64,000 nucleotides of DNA from Enterococcaceae bacterium. GTDB taxonomy: Bacteria; Bacillota; Bacilli; Lactobacillales; Enterococcaceae. A program made the translations under genes and the position numbers. The notes under the pieces are model-generated. The model ran no database searches. It was not told the DNA's origin and worked only from the letters and a program-made list of their open reading frames with translations. The DNA is taken from the NCBI GenBank assembly GCA_022649665.1, contig JALCOL010000003.1:1-64000 (forward strand), read 5' to 3'. Shown one piece after another: positions 1-8,205 of this stretch; positions within the stretch are counted from its first letter, which is position 1; every line of letters begins with the position of its first letter.

Positions 1-242
1 AACTGCTTAAAAGGATCCATTTTCTTGAAATAAAAAATCCCAAGCGGGTTTTTCTGCTCGCCTGGGATCCACTACATTTTATTCAGTTTGAAAGCTCACC
101 AACACTATTTGACGAAGAGCCTGAAAATTTTGATTTTCCAATCAATCTGATGTTTGCTTGCTCCATGGAGATTGTGGAAGGCGGAGCGGAAGAATGGATG
201 GACTACTTTTTAGAAAAGAAGTTGACTGCAAAGTTGGTTTAA
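1..242 (+). CDS. C-terminal fragment of an unidentified protein
   Basis: An open frame enters from the left edge (codons begin at position 3) and ends at TAA 240-242, giving about 79 residues. The tail is acidic, with the segments SPTLFDEEPENFDFP and EGGAEEWMDYFLEKK. No start is visible because the gene is cut by the window edge. I do not recognise the family. It could be the end of a regulator or enzyme preceding the yjbQ-ECF operon, but it lies 215 bp upstream with an operator-like palindrome between, so it is probably a separate transcription unit. Confidence 0.5.
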   Translation, partial: LLKRIHFLEIKNPKRVFLLAWDPLHFIQFESSPTLFDEEPENFDFPINLMFACSMEIVEGGAEEWMDYFLEKKLTAKLV

Positions 243-400
243 AAGAGTCGGCTTGTCTGGATAGTAAAAAAAATTATCAAAAATACGAACAATAGATGAC
301 TTATTCGCTAAAAATGTTTATGTTTTTACTGAATTTTTCAGGGATCAATGGTAATCTGGAAGTAGCTTTTTGATAGTGATCCTATATTTTTTCATCGTTT

Positions 401-414
401 CTTAAACGTTTAAG
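401..414. promoter_or_regulatory. 14-bp perfect palindrome, LacI-type operator candidate
   Basis: CTTAAACGTTTAAG is a perfect palindrome 44 bp before the TTG start of yjbQ. Its AAACGTTT core resembles LacI-family operators such as CcpA cre sites, although the outer bases do not fit the cre consensus. It lies where an operator for the following ECF operon would be expected. No convincing -35/-10 pair was found around it. Confidence 0.4.
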
Positions 415-457
415 TCTATGCTTCAAAAATTCGAATTCAATTAGAGGTGAGTACGAT

Positions 458-862
458 TTGTTTAAGCGATTTGAACTATGTACGGCCAAAAACGAAATGA
501 TCAAACTGAATGAAAAGATTTTAGCTGTTGTTGAAGAAAGCAAAATCCAAAATGGAAATTGTACTGTTTTTACACCGCATACTACTGCGGGGCTCATCAT
601 TACTTCTTTTTGGGATCCGCTTGGTTTAGAGGATTTTCAAGATGAGATGTCACGTTTGATACCAACAAAAGTTGATTTTAAACATCAACATGATACGCCA
701 ACCGATGCCGCTGGACACATCAAGTCTGCGATTACTGGGGTAAGCCAGCAATTGATCATTTACGAAGGGCGACTTATGCTGGGACACTCCCAAGGTATTT
801 ATTTTGCTGAATTTGATGGTCCGCGAAAAATACAATTTTTTGTAAACATTGTTGGAAACTAA
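458..862 (+). CDS. yjbQ: YjbQ/UPF0047 family protein (possible secondary thiamine-phosphate synthase), intact copy
   Basis: A 134-residue protein of the YjbQ (UPF0047) family, usually 130-140 residues. Family hallmarks are visible: TPHTTAGL around residues 39-46, DFKHQHDTPTDAAGHIKSAITG in the middle, and LGHSQGIYFAEFDGPR near the end. The conserved His residues are putative metal or phosphate ligands. Some members have weak thiamine-phosphate synthase activity, but the true role is unsettled. The start is TTG 458, chosen because GAGGTGA lies 7 nt upstream and no ATG fits. It is the first gene of a tight run with an ECF transporter, 21 bp ahead of the S component. A second, broken copy closes the operon at 5198. 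Confidence 0.85.
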   Translation: MFKRFELCTAKNEMIKLNEKILAVVEESKIQNGNCTVFTPHTTAGLIITSFWDPLGLEDFQDEMSRLIPTKVDFKHQHDTPTDAAGHIKSAITGVSQQLIIYEGRLMLGHSQGIYFAEFDGPRKIQFFVNIVGN

Positions 863-883
863 AAAAAGAAAAGAGGATTTCAA

Positions 884-1540
884 ATGAATATGATCAAAAA
901 AAATAGCTTCGCAGACAATTTCGCGTTGTTTCAATTATTGATTATCCCAATCGGTGTAGCCATCAACTATGTCGGCGGGAACTTAGCAATTTTACTGAAA
1001 TTGCCACTTTTTCTAGATGTGATCGGAACATGTTTTGCTGCAATGATTGCTGGTCCGTGGATCGGGATGTTGACCGGGATTCTGACGAACTCAATGATCG
1101 GCATCACACAACCGATGGCATTTATGAGTATTCATGTACAGATTGTAATTGCACTAACAGTAGCTATCTTATCCAAAAAGAAAATGTTGACCAAAGTTTG
1201 GAAATTCGCTTTATCTTGTCTCATTCTTGTGATCATGACTTTGTGCGCTTCTTTGCCGACGCAAATCTTTCTCTTAGGCGGAGTTACCGGATCGATGACC
1301 GATATCGTTACCGCAACGATCGTCAAAGCCGGATTACCGCTTTGGATGGGTGTTGCTGCAACCCAATTTGTCAGTAATATTTTCGATAAATCTTCAGCCT
1401 TGATCATCGCATTTTTGATTGTTCGAGCAATGTCACCACGCTTCTTATCTAAACTGCGGTATGGAGATATTTATATGAGCATGAAGAAAAAAACAAAAAA
1501 ACATGCTGTCCAAGAACCAAAAGAACCCAGCCAAAATTAG
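884..1540 (+). CDS. ECF transporter S component (substrate-binding membrane subunit), substrate unknown
   Basis: A 218-residue integral membrane protein with about five or six hydrophobic segments and a basic, lysine-rich tail (MSMKKKTKKHAV). Size, topology and position directly before EcfT and two EcfA genes identify it as the S component of an energy-coupling-factor importer. Segments such as FLDVIGTCFAAMIAGPWIGMLTG are typical of ECF S proteins, where a small-residue helix packs against EcfT. The substrate cannot be read from sequence. A GAGGA ribosome site precedes ATG 884. Since the operon encodes its own T and A subunits, this is a dedicated (group I-like) ECF system rather than one sharing a housekeeping module. 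Confidence 0.75.
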   Translation: MNMIKKNSFADNFALFQLLIIPIGVAINYVGGNLAILLKLPLFLDVIGTCFAAMIAGPWIGMLTGILTNSMIGITQPMAFMSIHVQIVIALTVAILSKKKMLTKVWKFALSCLILVIMTLCASLPTQIFLLGGVTGSMTDIVTATIVKAGLPLWMGVAATQFVSNIFDKSSALIIAFLIVRAMSPRFLSKLRYGDIYMSMKKKTKKHAVQEPKEPSQN

Positions 1541-1558
1541 CGGGGAGGTGCGGATCTG

Positions 1559-2380
1559 ATGGAATCATTCCTTACTGATAAAAAAGCAGATCGGAACTCA
1601 GAAGGTGGGAACAAGATGGAATCTTTTGTGAGCAGACGATATGGAGTAGAAAAGATCTATCCGACAACAAAATTGCTATTTGCCTTGGTTTTGTGCGCAG
1701 CCACATTTCTCTTGCCGTTCAAGGGTGCTGGATATTATATTTTTTTAATTAATATCGGATTAGCAGTGATGTCAAATAAATTTAAATCTTATGTTGCACT
1801 CGCTGGAAAAACATTGGTTCCGATCATTATGTTAATGTTTATTTTTCAACTGTTTGTTGTTTCTGGAACGCATGAGCTTTTTGGATTTGGACCATTTCGT
1901 GCGACACAAGAGAGTTTGACTTCAGCGATTGTCTTTTCTTCGAACATAGCTGGGATTGCCTCATCGATCATGCTGTTTTTTCAGTTAACGCCAACGAGAT
2001 CACTTATTAAAGCAATGGAAAATGCGAATATTCCTAAAACAGCCATCTTTGTGATCAATTCGACCCTCTTGCTCGTCCCTGAGGCAAGCAAGTTGTCAAA
2101 AACGATTATGGAAGCTCAGCAATCACGCGGGGTCGAAACAGAAGGATCACTTCTAATGAGGATCAAATCTTTTGTGCCGATGATCAGCCCATTAGTCTTG
2201 TCAACAATTTCTAATAATGAAGAAAAAGTATTGACTCTGGAAAGCCGCGGTTTTTCCTGCTCGAATAAACGAACCGTACTTTTTCCTTTGAAAAAAAATA
2301 AACGAGACCGTCTTTTAAACTGGGCTTCGGTATTTATTTTTGTTGGATTGATCATTTGGAGGGTTCTGCTATGGAAATAG
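1559..2380 (+). CDS. ecfT: ECF transporter transmembrane coupling subunit EcfT
   Basis: A 273-residue membrane protein with the two EcfT coupling motifs, SRG in AQQSRGVETEG and in LESRGFS; these helices dock on the ATPases. Two starts are credible. ATG 1559 has GGGGAGGTG 8 nt upstream. ATG 1616 has AAGGTGG 7 nt upstream and would give a 254-residue protein starting MESFVSRRYG. Both starts are followed by the near-repeat MESF, so the first 19 residues may be a duplicated leader. The gene starts 18 bp after the S component and overlaps the next ATPase gene by 10 bp, indicating translational coupling. Confidence 0.8.
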   Translation: MESFLTDKKADRNSEGGNKMESFVSRRYGVEKIYPTTKLLFALVLCAATFLLPFKGAGYYIFLINIGLAVMSNKFKSYVALAGKTLVPIIMLMFIFQLFVVSGTHELFGFGPFRATQESLTSAIVFSSNIAGIASSIMLFFQLTPTRSLIKAMENANIPKTAIFVINSTLLLVPEASKLSKTIMEAQQSRGVETEGSLLMRIKSFVPMISPLVLSTISNNEEKVLTLESRGFSCSNKRTVLFPLKKNKRDRLLNWASVFIFVGLIIWRVLLWK

Positions 2381-3258
2381 TTCATTTGGAAAATATTTCA
2401 TATAAATATCCGACTAGCAAAGAAGCCGTTCTCAAAAATATCTCGCTGTCGCTAGAAGCTGGAAAAGTATATGCTTTGATCGGTGAGAATGGAGGCGGGA
2501 AAAGCACACTTTGCAGCTTGATTCGCGGCTTCATTCCGCATGTTTTTAAAGGCGATCTTGAGGGCAAAGCAGTCGTTTTTGAGAAAGATATCGTGAAAAC
2601 GAGTTTGGGAGAATTTGCGGATATGATTGGCTATGTGGCTCAAAATCCCTTTACACAAATTACTGGGACAACCGAGTCTGTATATGAAGAAGTCGGATAT
2701 GGACTTGAAAGCTTGGGAAAAAAGCGGGAAGAGATCTTAGAAACGATCGATCAGGTTCTTGAAATCTTTCATATAGAAGATCTTGCTGAAAAAAAGCCGA
2801 ATGAACTTTCTGGGGGCCAAAAACAAAAAGTGGCATTAGCCTCGGTATATGCTATGAATCCTGATCTTTTTATTATTGATGAGCCGACTTCGCAATTGGA
2901 TCCAGTTGGAACGAATGAAATATTTTCAATTGTTTCACAGTTAAAGGAGTTTGGGAAAACCGTATTATTAGTTGAAAATAAAATTGAATTAGTCGCCCAG
3001 TATGCAGATGAAATTTTTTTGGTAAAAGATGGGAAAATAATCGATCATGGGACGCCGACCGACCTTCTGACTAAAAAAAGCACAGCGGAAAACGGATCAT
3101 TTTTACCACAATTTACGATGCTGGCGTGGAAATTGCATGAAGAGGGCTTCCCGATTGATGTTTACCCGGTTTTACAAGAAGAGGCAGTCGAGATGGTAAG
3201 TAAGCTGAGAATGCAAGGGAATGGAGGAGATCGATTTGGGATACATCGAAGTGAATGA
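2371..3258 (+). CDS. ecfA: ECF transporter ATPase EcfA (canonical signature)
   Basis: A 295-residue ABC ATPase. It has Walker A GENGGGKS (Gly where Ala/Ser/Cys is usual), Q-loop YVAQNP, signature LSGGQKQKVA, Walker B LFIIDEP followed by TSQLD, and a Glu for catalysis. The switch His is replaced by Asn in LVENKIE. The start is ATG 2371, with GGAGGG 8 nt upstream; an upstream TTG at 2356 would place the start inside this ribosome site. It powers import through EcfT together with the following ATPase. The C-terminal 60 residues are the EcfA-specific dimerisation region. Confidence 0.85.
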   Translation: MEIVHLENISYKYPTSKEAVLKNISLSLEAGKVYALIGENGGGKSTLCSLIRGFIPHVFKGDLEGKAVVFEKDIVKTSLGEFADMIGYVAQNPFTQITGTTESVYEEVGYGLESLGKKREEILETIDQVLEIFHIEDLAEKKPNELSGGQKQKVALASVYAMNPDLFIIDEPTSQLDPVGTNEIFSIVSQLKEFGKTVLLVENKIELVAQYADEIFLVKDGKIIDHGTPTDLLTKKSTAENGSFLPQFTMLAWKLHEEGFPIDVYPVLQEEAVEMVSKLRMQGNGGDRFGIHRSE

Positions 3259-4072
3259 TTTGGTATTTGAATATCCCAATGGGAATCGTGCGCTGGATCA
3301 AATCAATTTAGAGATTGATCGCGGCGAATCTGTCGCAATCATCGGTCAAAATGGCGCAGGGAAGACGACACTAGTCAAGATGTTGAATGGGTTGTTAAAG
3401 CCTTCCGAAGGGGAGGTAATCATCGATCATTGGAATACTAAAGATTATACAACGGCAAAATTAGCAAAGAAAGTTGGATATGTATTTCAAAATCCTGATG
3501 ATCAGATTTTTCACAGTAATGTTTATGATGAAATCGCTTTTGCCCCGAAAACAGCGGGCATTGCTGAAGACTTGATCGAGGAAAGGGTGCTAGAAGTTGC
3601 TAGAGTATCAGGTTTATCTGAATATTTAGATGATAATCCGTATGATCTTCCTTACTCGATCCGAAAATTTGTGGCGATTGCTTCGATCCTGGCATTGGAT
3701 TCTGATGTAGTAGTTTTGGACGAACCAACGGCTGGTCAAGATAAACGCGGAATTCAAGTAATAGAAAAAGTCATCAACTATTTGATCGATAAGAATAAGT
3801 CCGTAATTACGATTACCCATGATATGGAGTTCACCGTTCGAAATTTTGATCGCATCATCGTTATGGCGCATAAAAATAAAATCGCTGAAGGTACGCCAGC
3901 CGAGATCTTCTGGAAGTTTGATATTTTGGCTGATGCAAAGTTAATGCAACCTTATACGAGTCGTGTTGCTAAAGAAGTTGGCATGGAGGATAAAATTATT
4001 AATATTGAAGGGTTTTCCAATGCACTGAAAAATGAACAATTGCAGATTCCAGAAAGTGGTGAAGGAAAATAA
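3236..4072 (+). CDS. ECF transporter ATPase EcfA' with degenerate ABC signature
   Basis: A 278-residue ABC ATPase paired with the preceding one. Walker A GQNGAGKT, Q-loop YVFQNP, Walker B VVVLDEPTAGQD and switch His in ITHDME are intact. The ABC signature LSGGQ is replaced by LPYSIRKFVAIAS, so only one composite ATP site of the heterodimer should hydrolyse normally. I chose TTG 3236 because GGAGGAG ends about 7 nt upstream; the ATG at 3221 sits on that ribosome site. It overlaps the previous gene by 23 bp and the next by 1 bp. This degenerate form is known among Lactobacillales ECF ATPases. Confidence 0.8.
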   Translation: MGYIEVNDLVFEYPNGNRALDQINLEIDRGESVAIIGQNGAGKTTLVKMLNGLLKPSEGEVIIDHWNTKDYTTAKLAKKVGYVFQNPDDQIFHSNVYDEIAFAPKTAGIAEDLIEERVLEVARVSGLSEYLDDNPYDLPYSIRKFVAIASILALDSDVVVLDEPTAGQDKRGIQVIEKVINYLIDKNKSVITITHDMEFTVRNFDRIIVMAHKNKIAEGTPAEIFWKFDILADAKLMQPYTSRVAKEVGMEDKIINIEGFSNALKNEQLQIPESGEGK

Positions 4073-5184
4073 TGTATGAGAGTCCAATGAAAGACCAGGT
4101 GCTAAGTATTAACAGTCTTCTTCAAGAGCAATACGAAGACTTAGAACCAAAAGTCCGCAAGTTATTCCCTACTCCTGAAATTTTCAACTTTCAAAAGATT
4201 ATTTTGACAGGTGCCGGAGACAGTTATGCTGCTGCTTTGGTTGGCAAGTTTTATCTGGAGCGATTCGCTGGTCTTCAAACGGAAGTAGTCTCAGCGATTG
4301 ATCTCTCCAGAAACTATCAAAAAGAGACACTTTATTTTAGTCCGCAGAACCCGCTGGTAATTGCTATCAGCAATTCAGGAAATGTAGCTAGAATCGGTGA
4401 AGCTTTAGCGCGAACAAAAAATTGGGGAGCATATAATGTAGCTATCACAGCAAACATCGACTCAGCCGTCGGAAAACAATGTGAGCGGCATTTGGTAACA
4501 GAGATTCCAAAAATGGCCTCAAGTCCCGGAGTTAGAAGCTATTTAGTAAATGTGCTGGCACTTATATTATTAGCTATTCGTTTAGGCGAAGTTAAGGGAA
4601 AAATTACAATGGATCAGGCAAGTGAATTGCGGGAGAATCTCCACAATCTTTCATGTGATCTCCTCACTATTGAAAAAACGATCGATAGGCTGACGCCGAC
4701 ATGGGCGCAATACACTGGATATGATTTTATCGGGGACGGGTCGGACTTTGGAAATGTCCTATACGGAAGTGCGAAAATTCTAGAAGCAGCGGGGAAATAT
4801 TCAATGTATGTAAATACAGAAGAATGGCTTCATTTAAATTTCTTTTTGCGCAAGCACCAGACGACTGGTACGATTCTTTTTATCAATCAGCAAAATGCCG
4901 GATTTTCGCGGGAAAAGGAGGTCCTAGAATATATTGAGAAGCTAGAGCGCCCAGCATTAGTGATCACCGATACAGATCTTACTATAAGAAATGAAAAGAT
5001 CACAATTATAAAATTCGAAAAAAATATATTTCATCCACTGCTGCAGTGGGTACCCGCTGCGTTTTTAGCTAGCAACATCGCTGTTGAAATCGGAGAAGAA
5101 GATGGACGCGGAACAAAGGGACCATGGGCATTTGCTAGAAACGGCGCGGCAGTTCAAAAAAGCAAAATAGTAAAAATCGAATAA
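4072..5184 (+). CDS. Double-SIS-domain sugar-phosphate isomerase/deglycase-like protein
   Basis: A 370-residue protein with two SIS (sugar isomerase) domains, the architecture of the GlmS isomerase half, AgaS and FrlB. The first domain carries TGAGDSYAAALVGKFY (residues about 47-62) and ISNSGNVARIGEAL (about 101-114), the phosphosugar-binding loops. The second carries FIGDGSDFGNVLYGSAKILEA and NTEEWLH, similar to isomerase active-site segments. It probably acts on an aminosugar- or ketosamine-type phosphate. It overlaps the preceding ATPase stop by 1 bp, so it is translationally coupled to the transporter and may process what the ECF system imports. The exact substrate is unknown. Confidence 0.75.
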   Translation: MYESPMKDQVLSINSLLQEQYEDLEPKVRKLFPTPEIFNFQKIILTGAGDSYAAALVGKFYLERFAGLQTEVVSAIDLSRNYQKETLYFSPQNPLVIAISNSGNVARIGEALARTKNWGAYNVAITANIDSAVGKQCERHLVTEIPKMASSPGVRSYLVNVLALILLAIRLGEVKGKITMDQASELRENLHNLSCDLLTIEKTIDRLTPTWAQYTGYDFIGDGSDFGNVLYGSAKILEAAGKYSMYVNTEEWLHLNFFLRKHQTTGTILFINQQNAGFSREKEVLEYIEKLERPALVITDTDLTIRNEKITIIKFEKNIFHPLLQWVPAAFLASNIAVEIGEEDGRGTKGPWAFARNGAAVQKSKIVKIE

Positions 5185-5197
5185 GAAAGGGAAGCAT

Positions 5198-5605
5198 ATG
5201 CTGATCAATCATAAAATCAATACACACTTTAATGAAGTATATCCCGTTCATGATTTAATCAAAGCAGATATTAAAATGACGGGAGTAAAAGATGGACTAT
5301 GTGTCATCTATTGTCCGCATACTACAGCTGGATTGACGCTTACTTCGAAAATGGATCCGCTTGGCCATGAAGATCTGCAAGAGGAACTAACGCGGCTTGT
5401 CCCGACGCGAATCGACTTCAAGCATCAGGTCGATACTCCACAAGATGCTGCTTGACATATCAAAGCAAGTATAGCAGGGGATTCTTTGACATTAATCATT
5501 GATAATGGTGAGCTGTTACTAGGATCGTCTCAAGGAATCTATTTTCTAGAATTTGATGGACCGCGAAGTCGACAGTTTTTTGTTAAAGTAGTGTCTGATA
5601 CTTGA
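5198..5605 (+). pseudogene. Second yjbQ copy interrupted by one in-frame TGA
   Basis: The frame opens at ATG 5198 after AAAGGGA and encodes CPHTTAGLTLTSKMDPLG and FKHQVDTPQDAA, clearly YjbQ. It stops at TGA 5453-5455. The same frame continues with HIKASIAG and LGSSQGIYFLEFDGPR to TGA 5603-5605, the expected C-terminus. In the intact copy at 458 the corresponding codon is GGA (Gly of DAAGHIK), so a single G-to-T change explains the break. No frameshift is present. It lies 13 bp after the SIS gene, last in the operon. Likely a recent pseudogene; a sequencing error is the main alternative. Confidence 0.8.
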
Positions 5606-5634
5606 TTCATACTGCGCGAAGCTCCGTTATCAAA

Positions 5635-5681
5635 AAAAAGTTCTGCAGCGCTGATGTTGATCAGCGCTGCAGAACTTTTTT
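5635..5681. terminator. Strong bidirectional Rho-independent terminator
   Basis: A 20-bp perfect stem (5635-5654 with 5661-5680) around a 6-nt loop. It has A-runs on one side and T-runs on the other, so it can end both the ECF operon (plus) and the hydrolase gene at 5680 (minus), whose stop codon touches it. Confidence 0.9.
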
Positions 5682-6441
5682 AGACAAGATTGAACTTCGG
5701 TTTGGCGTTGAGCGATCCCGCGTGTTCCAAAAATCCGCGGAAAAGTTTTTTAGTTGCTTCTTTTTCTTGGAGCATTTCGGGATGCCACTGGACTCCTAAA
5801 AGAAAAGTATCGATCTCGCGGCTTTCGATTGCTTCGATGCCGTAATCGTCCGCGACTGCGGTGACCCGCAAGCCCTTTGCCAAACGCTTGATCGATTGAT
5901 GATGGAAGGAATTGACTTGCGTCTCAGTCGTCCCCAGCGTGCGGGAAAGAAAGGAGGCGGGGCGGAGTCGGATGGTCTGCGTGGAGTGTTGTGGTTCGTC
6001 TTCTTGAAAATGCGGCAAGATCGCGATATTGCGCTCTGAAAGGTCTTGATACAGCGTCCCGCCGAGCGTTACGTTGATCAGTTGTGCACCGCGGCAGATC
6101 CCGAGGACCGGCACATGATATTTCAAAGCATAGTGGAGGAGCATCGTTTCAAAATGATCGCGGAGCGGGCACAGTTTGCCGAGGAGCGCGTGCGGTTCTT
6201 CATTGTAGAGAGAAGGGTCGATATCTTGTCCGCCGGTCAAAACAAGGGCATCGAGGGCTCTGACTTGCGCCTCGATCAAGTGGGGCTGGGCGAGCATCGG
6301 CAAAACGAAAGGAACACCGCCGTTTTCTGCGACCGCGGTAATATACTGTTCGTTGGCGTAAGCCCGCGGACAGCGCATCACATTCTCCTGAGAATCTTCT
6401 AACGTATTGCCGGAAATGCCGACGATCGGCAAGTATTCCAT
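5680..6441 (-). CDS. Class-I glutamine amidotransferase-like (peptidase C26) gamma-glutamyl hydrolase
   Basis: A 253-residue protein of the PuuD/gamma-glutamyl-GABA hydrolase type. The nucleophile Cys is in LGICRGAQLINVTLGG, and the His-Glu pair in GVQWHPE completes the triad. TGGQDIDPSLY is the usual oxyanion region. The family cleaves gamma-glutamyl amides such as gamma-glutamyl-GABA in polyamine breakdown. I used ATG 6441 with AAAGGAG 8 nt upstream; the GTG at 6450 overlaps that site. The gene upstream of its promoter is an aldehyde dehydrogenase on the same strand, which fits a loose putrescine/amine catabolic pairing, but the two have separate terminator and promoter. Confidence 0.85.
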   Translation of the reverse strand: MEYLPIVGISGNTLEDSQENVMRCPRAYANEQYITAVAENGGVPFVLPMLAQPHLIEAQVRALDALVLTGGQDIDPSLYNEEPHALLGKLCPLRDHFETMLLHYALKYHVPVLGICRGAQLINVTLGGTLYQDLSERNIAILPHFQEDEPQHSTQTIRLRPASFLSRTLGTTETQVNSFHHQSIKRLAKGLRVTAVADDYGIEAIESREIDTFLLGVQWHPEMLQEKEATKKLFRGFLEHAGSLNAKPKFNLV

Positions 6442-6475
6442 TGCTCTCACTCCTTTATCATAAATTATTAATCAC

Positions 6476-6504
6476 AGTATAATCGAAGTATCGCTGAATG
6501 AAAA
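6476..6504 (-). promoter_or_regulatory. Promoter of the C26 hydrolase gene
   Basis: On the minus strand a TATACT -10 (6476-6481) follows a weak TTTTCA -35 (6499-6504) with 17-bp spacing, about 35 bp before the ATG. Confidence 0.45.
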
Positions 6505-6557
6505 GTATTCTTTTCTGATCACTCGCGACACATCGCACTTATCACGCACAAGCACCA

Positions 6558-6588
6558 AAAAAACCTTGCCTCCCAGCAAGGTTTTTTC
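6558..6588 (-). terminator. Rho-independent terminator after the aldehyde dehydrogenase
   Basis: AAAAAACCTTGC and GCAAGGTTTTTT flank a 6-nt loop (6558-6587). It is about 75 bp past the stop of the minus-strand aldehyde dehydrogenase and separates it from the next gene. Confidence 0.85.
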
Positions 6589-6661
6589 GGTGTGTGGTGT
6601 GTGTGAGAGTGAGAAAAGAAAATAAGGGAAGTAAAGAATCAATGAATACTTCTATATATGA

Positions 6662-8173
6662 TCAAGGGTAGAAGCCGCTTGGGGCGTCCCCTAAATCAAC
6701 CATGATATTTTTCGTCTGCGAGTAAGCGTCGATCATTGATTTATACGTTTCGCGCCCGATCCCAGATTTTTTATAGCCGCCGAATGGAGCACCGGCAGGA
6801 ATCTGATTGTATGTGTTGACCCAAACGCGGCCGGTCGCCATTCCTTGGCTGACTTTGAAAGCAGTCTGCAAGTTGGTCGTCCAAACACCGCCGCCTAAGC
6901 CGTATTCAGAATCATTAGCCAAACGGATCGCTTCATCAGCATCTTTGAATTTGATGACGACTGCAACGGGTCCGAAGATCTCTTCTTGGGCGATCCGCAT
7001 GTCGTTCGTCACATTGGTGATCAGCGTGGGTTCAAAGTAGCAGCCGTCCGCCAAATCGCCGGTTGTTGCGCGTTTGCCGCCAGTCGCGATCTTCGCGCCT
7101 TCTTCTTTAGCGATGTCCATATAGCCGAGGATCTTTTCAAGCTGCTTTTCGTTGATCTGTGCGCCCATTTGTGTCGCCGGATCCCAGGCATGGCCGACTT
7201 TGACATTTTCGAACGCTTTGATCAGTGCCGGTACAAATTTATCATAGACGCTCTCTTGGACAAAGATCCGCGAACCCGCACAGCAGACTTGACCTTGATT
7301 GAAGAGGATCCCGAGTTGCGCGCCATCGAGCGCTTTTTCAAACGGCATATCTTCAAAGAAGATGTTGGCGGATTTTCCGCCGAGTTCAAGGGTTGCCGGG
7401 ATCAAACGATCAGCAGCGGCTTCTGCGACATTGTAGCCGACTTCAGTCGAACCGGTGAAGGCTAATTTGTCAAAGCCGTCGTGGTGGAGCATATAGTCGC
7501 CGGATTTAGCGCCTTTGCCGGTAATGACATTCAAAACGCCTTTTGGCAGAATGTCTTGAACGAGCCGCGCAAATTCCAAAAGCGAAAGCGAAGTCGATGA
7601 GGATGGATGGATCACGATCGTATCCCCGCACGCGAGCGCCGGGGCGATCTTCCAAGCTGCCATCAAGAACGGGAAGTTCCATGGAATGATCTGGCCGACC
7701 ACGCCGATCGGTTCGCGCAATGTAATGGAAAGTGTTTTTTCATCGATCTGCTGAGCAGTCCCTTCTTCGCTGCGCAAAACACCGGCGAAGTAGCGGAAGT
7801 GGTCCGCCGAAAATGGAACATCGATCGCGGTAGTTTCGCGGATCGGTTTGCCGTTATCCATCGTTTCGACCATCGCCAAGTGCTCGGCGTTTTCTTCGAT
7901 CACGTCAGCGATCTTGAGCAAGATCAGGCTGCGTTCTTCTAAAGAGACTTTGCGCCAAGCCGGCAAGGCGGCACGTGCAGCTTTGACAGCAGCATCGACA
8001 TCTTCGTCGGCGGCATCGATGAATTCTGCTAATTGTTGTCCGTTAGCAGGACTTTTCGCGGCCAAATATTGTGAGCGAGCACCCGTAGTCCACTCGCCAT
8101 TGATGAAAAGACCGTATTTTTCTTGCAGATCCAATTGGATTTTTTCTTTTTCTTTTGTCATGATTTCTACCAT
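6662..8173 (-). CDS. NAD(P)-dependent aldehyde dehydrogenase
   Basis: A 503-residue ALDH superfamily enzyme of normal length, oxidising an aldehyde to the acid. Visible motifs: PWNFPFLMAAWKIAPALACG (cofactor entry), FTGSTEVG (dinucleotide loop), LELGGKS (general-base Glu), GQVCCAGSR (catalytic Cys) and EEIFGPV (cofactor ribose-binding Glu). It most resembles acetaldehyde/betaine-type dehydrogenases; the substrate is not fixed by sequence. The start ATG 8173 has GAGGGTG upstream on the minus strand. Its promoter carries a cre-like site, so carbon catabolite control is plausible. The downstream gene on the same strand is a C26 hydrolase, but with its own signals. Confidence 0.9.
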   Translation of the reverse strand: MVEIMTKEKEKIQLDLQEKYGLFINGEWTTGARSQYLAAKSPANGQQLAEFIDAADEDVDAAVKAARAALPAWRKVSLEERSLILLKIADVIEENAEHLAMVETMDNGKPIRETTAIDVPFSADHFRYFAGVLRSEEGTAQQIDEKTLSITLREPIGVVGQIIPWNFPFLMAAWKIAPALACGDTIVIHPSSSTSLSLLEFARLVQDILPKGVLNVITGKGAKSGDYMLHHDGFDKLAFTGSTEVGYNVAEAAADRLIPATLELGGKSANIFFEDMPFEKALDGAQLGILFNQGQVCCAGSRIFVQESVYDKFVPALIKAFENVKVGHAWDPATQMGAQINEKQLEKILGYMDIAKEEGAKIATGGKRATTGDLADGCYFEPTLITNVTNDMRIAQEEIFGPVAVVIKFKDADEAIRLANDSEYGLGGGVWTTNLQTAFKVSQGMATGRVWVNTYNQIPAGAPFGGYKKSGIGRETYKSMIDAYSQTKNIMVDLGDAPSGFYP

Positions 8174-8205
8174 ATACCAATCACCCTCTATCCTTGATTA
8201 GCCTT

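Noticed and set aside
5453-5455. TGA in yjbQ copy 2 as a selenocysteine codon
   Set aside because: The paralogue has Gly here, there is no SECIS-like element evident, and the family does not use selenocysteine.
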